64,000 nucleotides of DNA from a virus. The stretch's first letter is position 1. The number at the start of each line of letters is the position of its first letter. Under the pieces are notes generated by a model. It saw only the letters and a program-made list of their open reading frames with translations. It ran no database searches and was not told the origin of the DNA. The DNA lies in IMG/VR virus record IMGVR_UViG_3300021356_000010, positions 1-64,000 of that record; one strand, 5' to 3'. The translations under genes were made by a program, and so were the position numbers. Of the stretch, positions 7,056-17,989 are shown one piece after another.

Positions 7056-8027
7056 TCATGGATTCCAGGTAATAACAACTCGTCCTGCTTTTCCTGTATT
7101 TCCGTAACTACCTCTATCACCATCTCCACTATTTCCTGCGGTTGGACCATTGCCTTGCGACAATGATGGAGAAGAAATGTATGATGGATTGGTGTAACCA
7201 GATCCTCCGCCACCACCAAAGGCACCAGAGTCTCCTCCACCTTCTCCACCGCCGTAGCGACCGCCACCGCCACCACCAGATCCTTTGTCACCACCGTTGG
7301 CAGCGCCATATCCACCTTGATAGACGTTGCTTCCAATACCACTAGTTCCGCCTGGGTTTGCTGGTGGTCCAGTTCTACCCTGACCACCTCTTGTTCCAGA
7401 TCCAGGGTTTCCTCTTCTTCTGGGAGCAGCTCCGCCAGCACCTACGCCGTTTTGTGTTCCGCCACCACCACCTTGTGGTCTTCTAGGCTGACCATTAGTA
7501 CCGCCACCAGCACCACCAGGGCGACCAGCAGCACCGCCGCCACCACCGCCAATAATAACAGCAGTGTTACCCTGTCTGATGCCAGAAGCAGCACCACCAC
7601 CTGCACCATTTCTTCCACCAGATGGAGTTCCTCTACCACCAGCCCACACTCGATAAGTGGTTCCGCCATTCATTGTCATGTTGCCACCAGCAAAACCACC
7701 AGCGCCAGCATTGCCATCGACACCACCACCTGCTCCCCAAACTTTAATATTGACAGGAGTTGGTTGAGAAAAAGAAATGTTCCAAGATGATCCACCAGGA
7801 GAATTAATATTACCTGGGTTTAGATATAATTTTGGAGAAGTACTCAAGTCTCCAGGGGATCCTGGGGACAAACTAAAAGTTGCTGGTTGAGTAGCAGTAT
7901 AAGTTTCTCTCCAAGTTCCAGAGACATTGTTATTAACAGTATCAACTTGTCTCCAAGTTCCAGAAACATTGTTCCAGAGTTCTTGAATCTCTCTCCAAGT
8001 GCCAGAAACGTTATTAAAAATACTCAT
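7056..8027 (-). CDS. Glycine-rich tail fibre / adhesin-like protein
   Basis: The 323-aa product starts with three copies of a short repeat, NNVSGTWRE / NNVSGTWRQ / NNVSGTWRE, within the first 45 residues. From about residue 90 it becomes extremely Gly-rich, with runs such as IIGGGGGGAAGRPGGAGGG and clusters of GxG, and ends with GKAGRVVITWNP. Such Gly-rich domains are known from gp38-type receptor-binding tips of T-even phages, where they form polyglycine helices, and from other phage fibre tips. The position after the fibre genes supports a role in host adsorption. A direct gp38 match cannot be claimed. Long open frames in other phases here are composition shadows. Confidence 0.7.
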   Translation of the reverse strand: MSIFNNVSGTWREIQELWNNVSGTWRQVDTVNNNVSGTWRETYTATQPATFSLSPGSPGDLSTSPKLYLNPGNINSPGGSSWNISFSQPTPVNIKVWGAGGGVDGNAGAGGFAGGNMTMNGGTTYRVWAGGRGTPSGGRNGAGGGAASGIRQGNTAVIIGGGGGGAAGRPGGAGGGTNGQPRRPQGGGGGTQNGVGAGGAAPRRRGNPGSGTRGGQGRTGPPANPGGTSGIGSNVYQGGYGAANGGDKGSGGGGGGRYGGGEGGGDSGAFGGGGGSGYTNPSYISSPSLSQGNGPTAGNSGDGDRGSYGNTGKAGRVVITWNP

Positions 8028-8035
8028 GATTTGTA

Positions 8036-8737
8036 CTAAACGTAATAATTTGATTCTGCTGGTTTAGATGGCCAGATAGCATCATCTTCTACTCTTGTGG
8101 TAGGACCATCAATTGTAGTAATGTCGGTAATTGTTGATGGGAAATCTCTCAAAGCTTGACGATAAGTTTTTACTTCTTCTGAGATTGTTCTCCCGTCCTC
8201 AAGACCCTTAAGAAGAATAACATCAGATTCTTGCAATCTTCTGTTTCTATGTTCTCTTACAGCAGACCAAGTTGATTCTTTCTTGATTGCTAATTCTTCT
8301 GGGGTTAGATCTACAACAGTGTAGGTCTTTGTCATAACCATATTGACTCTATCAACTGTCCATTCAGAAATATCATTCTCTTCGCAAGTTTTATCAAATG
8401 CTAAAACTGATGGATATGATGCTTCTCTTATTTGAAACACATCATACTTTACTGTTACAGTAGTAGAAGTACCAATCCATTGCGAAAGATCTGTTCTTTC
8501 AATAATATGATTGGCATCATCAACTTCACTAGGATAGTTGTCAATTAATCTACGATAACCTTCATTCTTCAGAAGATAATCATCATCTACTAAAGCTTGA
8601 TTCTCGTATGTCCAACCAGGGTGTCTCTTTTCTTCACCGTCTGGTGTTAGATAGGATTTTGTGCGCTGAGCTTCGTTATATTCTTCTGTTGGAGATGGAA
8701 GAACTTCAGGCATCCAGTAAGTCTTTTCTTCTGACAT
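8036..8737 (-). CDS. Tail fibre / tail assembly chaperone-like protein
   Basis: The 233-aa protein ends with a domain that reads AVREHRNRRLQESDVILLKG ... EEVKTYRQALRDFPSTI, the signature of the phage tail assembly chaperone family (PF16778): R-x-x-R-L-x-x-S-D and Y-R-Q-x-L-R-D-x-P. The N-terminal two thirds are acidic and specific to this phage. Such proteins often follow fibre genes and help their folding or attachment. It is 8 nt upstream of the Gly-rich protein and 10 nt downstream of a short fibre gene. Confidence 0.75.
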   Translation of the reverse strand: MSEEKTYWMPEVLPSPTEEYNEAQRTKSYLTPDGEEKRHPGWTYENQALVDDDYLLKNEGYRRLIDNYPSEVDDANHIIERTDLSQWIGTSTTVTVKYDVFQIREASYPSVLAFDKTCEENDISEWTVDRVNMVMTKTYTVVDLTPEELAIKKESTWSAVREHRNRRLQESDVILLKGLEDGRTISEEVKTYRQALRDFPSTITDITTIDGPTTRVEDDAIWPSKPAESNYYV

Positions 8738-8747
8738 GTTCCTTTAA

Positions 8748-9164
8748 TTAGTATTTGTACCAAATATCACCGTTGCTTCCACCAGATGGGTTACCAGTAG
8801 AAACTGTTTTAGCACCCCATCCATTGGAATAGGCACCTGAAGTCGGATTGACTGCAATGTTTGAAGAACCATTAAAAGATACACCGTTAATGTTTCTAGC
8901 AGTGGAAAGTGTAGCAGCACTACCAACACTTAGACTACTAATGTTAGTCCATGAAGGAGTGCTTCCACCAACCAAAACCTGTGAGCTACCACCAACACTC
9001 AGTTTTGCAGTAGTATCCGCAGCGGATTGGTATAGTAACTGTCCAGCAGATCCACCTGTAATATTATTTGCTGAACTAATTCCGCCTCCAACGAAAGCTC
9101 CGTTGGAAACATATGTTACTCCTGCAGTTGTCTGCAAAGTATCACACTTTAGAATACTTGCCAT
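8748..9164 (-). CDS. Short tail fibre-like protein
   Basis: The 138-aa product has Gly/Ser-rich beta repeats and the segment LSTARNINGVSFNGSSNIAV, which fits the phage tail fibre repeat PF03406 (A-R-x-I-x-G-x-x-F-x-G-S-x-x-I). It ends with SNGDIWYKY, a common last strand of phage fibre proteins. It is preceded by two late-promoter-like motifs between 9187 and 9203. It may be an accessory tip of the fibre encoded upstream, or a split-off C-terminal part of such a fibre. Confidence 0.75.
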   Translation of the reverse strand: MASILKCDTLQTTAGVTYVSNGAFVGGGISSANNITGGSAGQLLYQSAADTTAKLSVGGSSQVLVGGSTPSWTNISSLSVGSAATLSTARNINGVSFNGSSNIAVNPTSGAYSNGWGAKTVSTGNPSGGSNGDIWYKY

Positions 9165-9186
9165 TTTACTTTCTTGTTTCCGTTGT

Positions 9187-9203
9187 TATTTATATTTATT
9201 TAG
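9187..9203 (-). promoter_or_regulatory. Tandem late promoter motifs CTAAATA and TATAAATA
   Basis: On the minus strand CTAAATA (9197-9203) is followed by TATAAATA (9187-9194), 23 nt before ATG 9164. The TAA stop of the 2929-aa fibre gene is the TAA within the first motif. Confidence 0.65.
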
Positions 9204-12200
9204 ATGATCGACCATGCAGCACCATCTAGGATGGTGACTACTGTGTTGCCAGTCAATTCAATTGGTCCAGCAGACATACAGTTTGTGTTTGCAGGAACGG
9301 TGACGTTTTCTGCAACTGTGTTTCTGTTTGCCTTCATGACACCGTAGGTATCAATATACTGTCTGTCACCCATCACTCTCATAGCGTTGTCGTTATTGTT
9401 ATTGGATGCACTTGCGGTGGTAGTTCCGAAGGAAGCACCAACGAAGTTAGAAGATCCATTAACATGTAGTTGATAATCAGGATCTGCCTGATTAACACCA
9501 ACTCTAGATAGTCTATAGATGTGTCCGCCAGTCGTGCTATCAGTCCATTTAGAAGTAACGAATGGAGAACCATTAGCATATAGAGTTCCGTTGAGGTTGA
9601 AGTTACCATCAACATTCAACTGCATGTCGATACCATTAACTGTGGTAGTTGTGGTATTAATAGAAACTCTGTTTGTATCACCATCGATTGCAATAGCAGG
9701 TGTAGCATTCCAGGTTGTTCCACCATTAGCAGTTGATGCTTGGATGGAGAAGATATCATCGCCAATTAATTGGTTGCCAATTCTAAAGTTTCTAAAGGAA
9801 GATGAACCGAGGAAATTGACACCGACACCTGAATTATCATTTGCACTGTCTAGAGTTAGATTTGATCTAATACGAGCAGCAGCATTTACATCTAAACGAT
9901 AATTAGAATCTGGATTGTTTGTTCCGATACCAACTGTACCATCATGCTTGATGGTCATTCTCTCAACATTATTTGTTCCGAAGTGCAGTGCATCTTCACT
10001 CATATTGACGATTGCACAACTACTATTGTTTCCAGAAGTAGAGAAATGATAAGCACTATTGAGGGTATTGTCGCTATTGCTTATCAATAATCCCCAAGCA
10101 CTGTTGCTACTGTGTGCTATATTAACTTGGTTATAATTACCACCTTTAATACCAACAACATCACCTGCACCAGAACCACCAATATCAAATGTTCTAGCAG
10201 GAGTGCCAGAGTTAATACCAACTCTATTTGTTGATGCATCTACAAAGAATGTATTTGTATCAACAATCAGATCTCCAGCAATTGTTGTGTCGCCAGTTAG
10301 AGTAGATGTTCCAGATACGCTTAGGTTAGATCCAGCACCAGTTAGAGTTAGCGAACCAGTCATGGTGTCGCCTGCTTTCAATACGTTTAGAGAAGCAGCA
10401 CCAGTTACGTTACCAGTGATAGCTCCAACAGCAATATCTCCATTAGCATCACGAAGAACAGCAGTGTTTGGAACATTGGTTGTTTGGAATTGAATGTTAC
10501 CTGAGTTCCAGATCTGGTTACCGTTGATGGTCATTCCATCGGCATTAACAACCTGAACGTTCAGAGTTCCAGATCCGTCAGTTCCATTGCCACCAGAAGC
10601 AATCATTGCAACGTTGTAGTTTGCTGCTAACTGAGAACTATTGAAATAGATTCCAGGTGCAGAAGAAACACCGTCCTTTCTTCCTAGTCTTAGGTTAGCT
10701 GTTCCACTATCACTTTCTAGTACAGCAACATCAATGGTGTTACCGTCTTCAATAGAGAAGTCTTGGAATGGAACTCTATTGCTTGCAGATCCAATAGTTT
10801 CTGCACCAATGAAATTACCAGTTGTTAATCTACCAACGATAATTGTATAATCATTAAAGTTATCAACAGTATCGTCATTGACGATAAGATTATCAATCGT
10901 GATTTCACCTACATTCTGAGAATTGCTATTATACAGATTGACAGAGTTGCCAGGAGTAAATGGTGTAGATCCCAGAACTAAACCACTAACATAAATTTGA
11001 TATCTTGGATCTCCATTGAATGATTTAATTGTTAGATCATCGCGGATAGATGATGCACTGATAAATCTTGGAAGTCTTTCATCAGATAGAGTTCCGTAAT
11101 TGACATTCAGAGCATTCTGATACCAGATGCCTTGGCGGTTGTCTAGTTTATCAGCGTCAAGATCAGATCCAGGACCATCATTGAGAGAACTCCAGATCTT
11201 ACCCCAAGAACCAAAAGCGGTGAGACCAGTTCCAGAACCACGGAGGTACATGTTGTCATTATCAGTGAATGCAAGTTGTCTTACACCACCGAAGGAAGCA
11301 TCAAATCCAGATCCACCATTTCTGATGGTCATTACAAGGTTCTTGCTTCCACCATCATTGAGACCATTAGCACTGTTGTTAATCGTATTAGCAATAATAC
11401 CTTCAACAAAGTTATTAGGAGATGGGTTTGATGTTGGGTTGTTTGTACCAGTAATCAAACGAATAGTGTTTGCAGAAGAACCCGAGATACTAATATTGTA
11501 AGTACCAGATAGTCTATCAGTTGGTAAAGTTCCAGAGTTTTGGTTAGTTGAGTTTAGATAGAACGCACCTTGAGCACCATCGAGGAGGTCAGCATCTAGA
11601 CCACTATCAGCACCAGTTTTCAGTGTGACAGAACCGTTACCTTCTGTGCCAATATCAAACTGAGACTTCTTAAATCTAGCAACACCAATTGTACCGAAGA
11701 GGTCTGCACTGACCGTTAGATCAGTAACTCTCTGAACATCAATAGCAACATTTGCATATTGCTTATTAACTGTGGAAATTTTTGCTGCTAATACTGCATT
11801 GGATCCTGCACCAATGGTAGCAGTTGGCAGTGTAGTAATATTGAAGTCTGCGGTAAATCCAACACCACCATCAGTAACAACAATATCGCTGATTGCATTG
11901 TTTGCTACTGTAATGTTTGCTCTTAAACCAGTTCCAGTACCACCAAGTAATTGCTGGTCAAAGTATTGACCGTTTGTAAATCCAGAACCACCACTAGCAA
12001 TTACGATAGAATCTACAAATCCACCTTGCGTGTATGAAGACTCAAATGTGATAGGAGATGATCCTCTATCGAATTCAATAACTGTACCAACTGGAATTGT
12101 TGATGTTAGAGTATTACTTAGTGAAATAGTTGTAAATCCACCAGACGTTAATACTCCATCAATGTTAGTATTCGCTTGAATACCTGTTACATTAGCAACT

Positions 12201-15200
12201 ACTTCATGTCCAACTAATACATCCGAATTGGTTGTAAATTGTAGTTCGGAACTTCCAGAAGAAGCTTGAGAACTTAGTTTTGCAAAATATCTAGTCTCTG
12301 TGCTCTTTACAGATTGTACTGCCAGTGCCCAGTTTTGATCTCCACGTAAGAATGTGAATGAGTTTGCAGTTCCTCCAGTAGCAATAACGTTTGCTGGGAT
12401 CGGACCACCAATAAGGGTAGAACCGTCGATAGTGCTGGAAGTTAGTGATACCCAGTTGTTACTATCAAATGATGATGTATTGACAACTCTGGTAAGATTA
12501 ACAGTTACTGCTGGGATATCACTGGATTCAATAGTATCGGTATCAGTAATAGCAATGTTATTGACAATATCGCCATACAATCTGCTTTCAATTAATGCGA
12601 CACCTGTTGCCTGTGTTCCAGATCCAGCAGGAGCAGAGAACGTTACTGTTGGAGCAGTTGTGTATCCTTTTCCTCCTTTATAACCATTGAATTCGACAAT
12701 AGTTACAGTTACAACTTCTCCATTTGCAATGGTACTAGTTGCTGCAGCAGATACTCCACCTTGCTGGGGATTACCACCAGCAATTGTTACTGTAGGTGGA
12801 GAGGTGTAACCAGAACCACCATCGGTAATATTGATGGTATGAACTACACCTTGTCTATATTCAGTTGCTTGAACTCTTCCTTGAGATATGCTGCCAAGGA
12901 AAATATCGCCAATTGTAAATTGGATAGTTGGATCAACACCAAATGCAAGGAACAAACTATCCAAGTCATTGTTAAGAATGAATGATGTAGTTGTGTCTTG
13001 CTGAATAGCAATGTCACCAGCGAGTGCTCCTTCGATAGAAGTTCTTTCTTGCTGGTCTGCAACAGTATAAACTTCAAATGGTCTTAGTGCTGGAATTTGG
13101 TCGATAGAAATCTTACCCGAATCGGTAAGTTCAACCAGTGCTCTAGGAACAGCATTTGTAGAGTATGGTTTGTTGATGTAAGGACCAAGGTTGTTAGTGA
13201 TATAGTCCTTAACTGCCTTTTGAGTAGGTAGTTTAGAGTCAGTAGCATTAGCACCACCAAGTGTGTTAGATGCATCGAAACCAGTAACAACAACGTCGCC
13301 ACCCTTCAGTTTCAAGAATTCAACTTCAGAGATAGTAACCGTGCCAGTAAAGGTGATAGCACCAGTTCTGTTTTCAATCTGAGCAAAAGTACCAACTTTG
13401 AAGTCACCTAGTTCGTCAGTACCAGAGACATATACACGACCATAGTCCTCAGAGACTTGCTCGTTTGCCTCTACTTTAGTACCACCGTTTTCAGGTAGTG
13501 CTAAGTAGTTAGTACCAGAACCTGCAAATTCCCAAGTGTGGGAAGAACTATTAACAATAGATGGTCTGTGAAGTCTGATGGTTTCTCCAAGAAGAGAAGC
13601 AGCAGTTTGAGGAGTTCCATCACTGTCTCTGATGACGCTATATGGTTGTCCAGTTCCATCGTCGATGGTGATCGTAGCAGAGAAAGGAGGACCAACTGTA
13701 ACACCAGATACTTCGTCGATGAAGTATTCTACTGTGCTTGATGTATTACTATGACCATCAACTTTAACAACATAGTGCTCTAGTGGTTCTCTTCCTAAAT
13801 TATCAACAGTAAAGATAGTTCTTCCAGTTGGAGTTGCAGAAACATTAACAATAGTACCAACGTCAAATGAATATGCCTCTCTTCTAAATCCTCTACCACG
13901 TAGAGCAAACTGACCAAAGTTTGTAGCGGAGTTTGTAACTGATGCATAACCACCAGACTCAGCAAGAATACCATCAGCACAGAAGATAACGAAGACCGAA
14001 ACTAACTGAGTGTAACCATCTTCAATAATTTTATATCCTGTACCACCAAAGGAGACGATGGTGAATGCAGATGCAACCATCGACTTACCCTGATTGGGGA
14101 AGGTTGCAGAACCATCAAGTTCTAGACCAGGGAAAGGACAGTTGGGTTGCTTAACTTTAGAACCATCAACTAGAGCACCACTACCACCTAAGAACGAAAT
14201 GATAGAAGAGTTCTGAGTATATGGCGATGCCTCAATGATTGGATAATCATCAAAGTCACCACGAATTGCCATCCTTTGATTGTTAGCATCATAGATGTAA
14301 CTATCTGGATATGTAATTACATTTGTAGTGTCAAATAATGTTCCTGTAGTCTTAGTAGTAGTTCCTGGTTCGATTGCAGTTCCACTAGCAGGATCCTCTG
14401 CATACTCTAGAATGCCATCTAGAATACCCATAGAAGTTGTGATAGATGCTTCTACGTTTGCACAAAGAGGATTGCCTAGAGGATCTGCTAGAATAGTTGC
14501 ATCAACAAACTGTGGAATTGGAGAAGATGTGGTTACAGCAGCGCCAGCACCATCTTTCCATCCACGCATCGCTGCGATAGCAAGATCTCTTACTTGAGTA
14601 TATGCATATCTGGTCTCTTCTATTTGAGATGCATCAATACCAGTCAGTGCAGTTCCTGTGAAGTATGTTTCTGCATTAGTTACAATTCCAGAGTTTCCTC
14701 CAAGAACAAGGTCTCTAATTAGACCACCTAGAATATAATTAATATCTCTACGGCACTTTCTTTGATGAATATCAGACAGTCCTAGAGAAGGGAACTGTGC
14801 CTCAGTATTGATAAGTGCTTGATCTGCAATCAGATCTCTGTTTCTAGCAATTAGATATGCAGCATCTAGATATGTGCCAGAAGCATCGTTAGCGATAACA
14901 TCAACATATAGATATGCAAGAGTATCGATAGCAGATCTTACATCATCACACGCAGGAGTTCCAGCAGTTGCTGTAATAACACTGTCGTCAAAATATCTTG
15001 GTACGCTAGAATATACTGGGGTATATGCTGGATTGCCTGGAGTTCCATCTCCAGTTCTCCAGTTTCTCATTGCAAGGATTGCTAGTTCTCTAGCATATTC
15101 AATTGCACGTACAGTCTGTATAATCTCATTTTCAATGTAAGCAATCTTAGCACCAACAATATACTTCTGTGCTGCTTCAATAATGTTATGGTTAGAACCA

Positions 15201-17989
15201 AATTCAAGGTCTCTTACAATGGCGTTGATAAAATGTCTTACATCTTGACGACACTGTTCATCACCATTAGTTTCGCTGTTTGTTACAGTAGGAGAACTGT
15301 ATGATGGATAGACTTTAGTTCCTGCCTCACAAGAAATTTCAAGACCTGCTAGTTGTACAGTATCGTCTTCTGAAAGATTTAGTGATACATCAGTAGTTAC
15401 TGTTGCTACTCCAGTTACTGCTGTGTCATAAACAAAATTAGTTACATTAGCAGTAACTCCACCGAAAGTTGCAGTACCAGTTGGATTTGCACTATCATAA
15501 GTATTTGCATGATCTAGTGTTCCTAGGAAAATATCAAAGGAAGTTCCACTTACATTATAAACAGAATAGTATTCTTTCTTGAATTGATCATTAATTCTTC
15601 CTACAACTTCATCCGCAATAAAATCTCTGTTGTTGCGTAAGAATACACAAGCATCTTGGAATCTTCTTTCTACTGGAGTAGAAAGACTGAAATTATTTGG
15701 TGAGTTTAGTAGTGTTAGTGTAACTGACTTGGAGTAAGATTTTACAACCGCTGTTTGTCCAGGATCAAAGTTTGAATCATTAATTGTTGGAGCTTTCTTT
15801 GGAATTACAAATCTTCTAGAACGACCATCAGCATCTTCTAGAACTTTGTAAATTCTTTGTTTGCCCATCAGGAAAGATAGGTCTGGATTTAGAGTAGGCA
15901 ATCCAGAGATTTCAATTTCTTGACCTTCTTTGAAGTCGTGAATGTTGTCTCTACCAACTAGTTGGTTTGTATAGAATACAATACCACCAAGATCTTCTGC
16001 ATTACCAAACTGAGCATTTTGGAAACCACCAGTTGCGATACTTGGATCTCCCTGTAGAGAGAAATCAATTCTCTGAATGGGAAGAGTAGAAGTTACATCT
16101 TCATCTACAGAAACAACTTCACCCTCTGCTCTAATTGATTTAATGGAGGTACTATCAAAAGACTCTGTTACGATAGCAGCCTGGAAAATATTGATAGATG
16201 CTGCTTGATTAGTTTCCCAAGAAGGTGAGTTGAGAATAGGTACAACTGTTACTTCATAACTAGTTGGAGCATTGGTATCATCAATAGTTGCAACTTCGTA
16301 GAATCCTTGAGTAAAGTTAGCATCTGCAGTATCATCTAGAAAGATATAACTTCCTGGAATAATGCTATCACCAGTAGGATTTGTCGAAAAGATCAGTGTG
16401 TTTGTTCCAGCAGTTGCTGTGATTGTTTGTGTATTGATCTGACTTCCTTGAGAACCAGAAACAATATAGTCAAATCTCTCACCTTCTACGAAAGAACCAC
16501 TAGTTAGAAGAACATCTACACTACCATTAATGTACGCTGATGCTCCAGTAGTTGTATCAAAAACAACATTACTAATTTTTGCTCTAGCACCAGTATTGAC
16601 ACCAACTACTTCTAAACCACTGGTAAGTGCTGATAGACCAGTGTTTTGCTGGAAATCGACATTGAATTTGTCTGGTCCAAAAATTTGATGACCAATTGGG
16701 AAATCTACACCAAAGTCTCCATTGACTTCATTGTCGATGACAACTCTTTGCTTGTCATCAAATACCATTGCAAAGTCCCAAGTTGCAACAGAGTCACCAT
16801 TTGAATCAATTTGATCGCGGAAGGTAACACCAATAACATAGTTTTTATCACCAAACTTGACCATGTGTTTGCCAGGATTGGCAGGTCTCATGATGACGAG
16901 ACGTAAGTTGTCACCTACAATGGAACAATCAGGTGGTAGAGAAATTGGGTTATCTTCTACGTAGTCACCACCAGAAACAATCAGTGTTTCTTTTACGCCA
17001 GGAGTTGACCATGCCAACTGTGCCGCTTTCTTAATTGTGCGAACAGGATTGACAGCAGAACGACCATCGTTTTGGTCGGAACCAATCTGTTGAGAAACAT
17101 AGATACGACCACCAACGTCATTCGTTGCTAGATTGAGGACGTATTCTGTAGTTGCAATCTTATCAGATCTGTCACCAAGTACAGGTGTAATAGATCTTGG
17201 ATATACACCAGATTCTCCTGTTGTTCCATATCCAAACGCTTCATTATCATCTACTCTAAAACCAATATGCTTTAGTGTAGCAGTACCATTGACCACTTCG
17301 CCATCAGTATGGGTTGGAGCATCTGCTCCAGTAGTACCAGAAACTGTTACTTGATAAATATTTGATCCAAAATATCTGTATGAATCTTTCTGTAAGAAAA
17401 CACTTGCAGACCAAAGAGTTCCTGTAGCGTTAGCGTAGGTTTTTAAGTTTGGAGCTCTGTGATTTAGATCAGGACTAATTAGATTATCAACATCTAGGTT
17501 GAGAATTCTTGCAGTATCAGAAATGATAGAAGTAGAAGTTCTGATAGCACCAGAAATATCTAATTCAAAATCAACCGTATCGAGTGTTGCTGTAGCAGCA
17601 GCACCTACACCACCACCTCCAGAAAATGTTACTGTTGGTGCAGAAGTATATCCACTTCCTGGATTATTAACAGCAATTGTAGTTACTTCACCATTGAAGA
17701 TGAAAGCAGAAGCAAGAGCTTGAACTCCACCAGATGCTGGGGGAGAAATATTTACGGAAGGTGCGCTAGTATATCCAGAACCGCCAGCGGTGATTTTAAT
17801 CGTATCAACTCTTTGCCCAGTTCTATTGATACCAACACGAGGCAATCCAGTATTGCTATCAAGTTGAGCACGAAGGATTTCTTTTTCTAACGAGCCTGTA
17901 CCCGATCGAATGGTAAGTTCGTTATCACCGATGAGTTTGGGTTGAGAACCTCTTACAAACTCTTTATCGGAATTGATATTAAAACTCAT
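9200..17989 (-). CDS. Giant tail fibre-like virion protein, 2929 aa
   Basis: Domains read from the sequence: two GGSGYTSAPSVNI-type beta repeats near residues 30-130; a segment around residues 290-400 starting IYVSQQIGSDQNDGRSA and TIKKAAQLAW, which looks like the entry of a right-handed beta-helix; a helical region at roughly 760-1180 with three related modules (pattern RN-R-D-x-I-A-D ... R-D-L-x-x-G-G/S-N ... AxxAMRxW); more GGSGYT repeats near 1730-2060; and a fibre-like C-terminal half with short repeats such as LKAGDTMTGSLTLTG. It ends TVVTILDGAAWSII, as many cyanophage fibres do. It is likely a long fibre or baseplate-attached adhesin and may contain glycan-binding or depolymerase activity, which cannot be shown here. 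A late promoter lies 35 nt upstream. Confidence 0.8.
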   Translation of the reverse strand: MSFNINSDKEFVRGSQPKLIGDNELTIRSGTGSLEKEILRAQLDSNTGLPRVGINRTGQRVDTIKITAGGSGYTSAPSVNISPPASGGVQALASAFIFNGEVTTIAVNNPGSGYTSAPTVTFSGGGGVGAAATATLDTVDFELDISGAIRTSTSIISDTARILNLDVDNLISPDLNHRAPNLKTYANATGTLWSASVFLQKDSYRYFGSNIYQVTVSGTTGADAPTHTDGEVVNGTATLKHIGFRVDDNEAFGYGTTGESGVYPRSITPVLGDRSDKIATTEYVLNLATNDVGGRIYVSQQIGSDQNDGRSAVNPVRTIKKAAQLAWSTPGVKETLIVSGGDYVEDNPISLPPDCSIVGDNLRLVIMRPANPGKHMVKFGDKNYVIGVTFRDQIDSNGDSVATWDFAMVFDDKQRVVIDNEVNGDFGVDFPIGHQIFGPDKFNVDFQQNTGLSALTSGLEVVGVNTGARAKISNVVFDTTTGASAYINGSVDVLLTSGSFVEGERFDYIVSGSQGSQINTQTITATAGTNTLIFSTNPTGDSIIPGSYIFLDDTADANFTQGFYEVATIDDTNAPTSYEVTVVPILNSPSWETNQAASINIFQAAIVTESFDSTSIKSIRAEGEVVSVDEDVTSTLPIQRIDFSLQGDPSIATGGFQNAQFGNAEDLGGIVFYTNQLVGRDNIHDFKEGQEIEISGLPTLNPDLSFLMGKQRIYKVLEDADGRSRRFVIPKKAPTINDSNFDPGQTAVVKSYSKSVTLTLLNSPNNFSLSTPVERRFQDACVFLRNNRDFIADEVVGRINDQFKKEYYSVYNVSGTSFDIFLGTLDHANTYDSANPTGTATFGGVTANVTNFVYDTAVTGVATVTTDVSLNLSEDDTVQLAGLEISCEAGTKVYPSYSSPTVTNSETNGDEQCRQDVRHFINAIVRDLEFGSNHNIIEAAQKYIVGAKIAYIENEIIQTVRAIEYARELAILAMRNWRTGDGTPGNPAYTPVYSSVPRYFDDSVITATAGTPACDDVRSAIDTLAYLYVDVIANDASGTYLDAAYLIARNRDLIADQALINTEAQFPSLGLSDIHQRKCRRDINYILGGLIRDLVLGGNSGIVTNAETYFTGTALTGIDASQIEETRYAYTQVRDLAIAAMRGWKDGAGAAVTTSSPIPQFVDATILADPLGNPLCANVEASITTSMGILDGILEYAEDPASGTAIEPGTTTKTTGTLFDTTNVITYPDSYIYDANNQRMAIRGDFDDYPIIEASPYTQNSSIISFLGGSGALVDGSKVKQPNCPFPGLELDGSATFPNQGKSMVASAFTIVSFGGTGYKIIEDGYTQLVSVFVIFCADGILAESGGYASVTNSATNFGQFALRGRGFRREAYSFDVGTIVNVSATPTGRTIFTVDNLGREPLEHYVVKVDGHSNTSSTVEYFIDEVSGVTVGPPFSATITIDDGTGQPYSVIRDSDGTPQTAASLLGETIRLHRPSIVNSSSHTWEFAGSGTNYLALPENGGTKVEANEQVSEDYGRVYVSGTDELGDFKVGTFAQIENRTGAITFTGTVTISEVEFLKLKGGDVVVTGFDASNTLGGANATDSKLPTQKAVKDYITNNLGPYINKPYSTNAVPRALVELTDSGKISIDQIPALRPFEVYTVADQQERTSIEGALAGDIAIQQDTTTSFILNNDLDSLFLAFGVDPTIQFTIGDIFLGSISQGRVQATEYRQGVVHTINITDGGSGYTSPPTVTIAGGNPQQGGVSAAATSTIANGEVVTVTIVEFNGYKGGKGYTTAPTVTFSAPAGSGTQATGVALIESRLYGDIVNNIAITDTDTIESSDIPAVTVNLTRVVNTSSFDSNNWVSLTSSTIDGSTLIGGPIPANVIATGGTANSFTFLRGDQNWALAVQSVKSTETRYFAKLSSQASSGSSELQFTTNSDVLVGHEVVANVTGIQANTNIDGVLTSGGFTTISLSNTLTSTIPVGTVIEFDRGSSPITFESSYTQGGFVDSIVIASGGSGFTNGQYFDQQLLGGTGTGLRANITVANNAISDIVVTDGGVGFTADFNITTLPTATIGAGSNAVLAAKISTVNKQYANVAIDVQRVTDLTVSADLFGTIGVARFKKSQFDIGTEGNGSVTLKTGADSGLDADLLDGAQGAFYLNSTNQNSGTLPTDRLSGTYNISISGSSANTIRLITGTNNPTSNPSPNNFVEGIIANTINNSANGLNDGGSKNLVMTIRNGGSGFDASFGGVRQLAFTDNDNMYLRGSGTGLTAFGSWGKIWSSLNDGPGSDLDADKLDNRQGIWYQNALNVNYGTLSDERLPRFISASSIRDDLTIKSFNGDPRYQIYVSGLVLGSTPFTPGNSVNLYNSNSQNVGEITIDNLIVNDDTVDNFNDYTIIVGRLTTGNFIGAETIGSASNRVPFQDFSIEDGNTIDVAVLESDSGTANLRLGRKDGVSSAPGIYFNSSQLAANYNVAMIASGGNGTDGSGTLNVQVVNADGMTINGNQIWNSGNIQFQTTNVPNTAVLRDANGDIAVGAITGNVTGAASLNVLKAGDTMTGSLTLTGAGSNLSVSGTSTLTGDTTIAGDLIVDTNTFFVDASTNRVGINSGTPARTFDIGGSGAGDVVGIKGGNYNQVNIAHSSNSAWGLLISNSDNTLNSAYHFSTSGNNSSCAIVNMSEDALHFGTNNVERMTIKHDGTVGIGTNNPDSNYRLDVNAAARIRSNLTLDSANDNSGVGVNFLGSSSFRNFRIGNQLIGDDIFSIQASTANGGTTWNATPAIAIDGDTNRVSINTTTTTVNGIDMQLNVDGNFNLNGTLYANGSPFVTSKWTDSTTGGHIYRLSRVGVNQADPDYQLHVNGSSNFVGASFGTTTASASNNNNDNAMRVMGDRQYIDTYGVMKANRNTVAENVTVPANTNCMSAGPIELTGNTVVTILDGAAWSII

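Noticed and set aside
7040-7790. Long open frames on both strands opposite the Gly-rich gene
   Set aside because: They arise from the repetitive GGN-type codons of the 323-aa Gly-rich gene and give low-complexity Val/Leu- or Ser/Thr-rich peptides.
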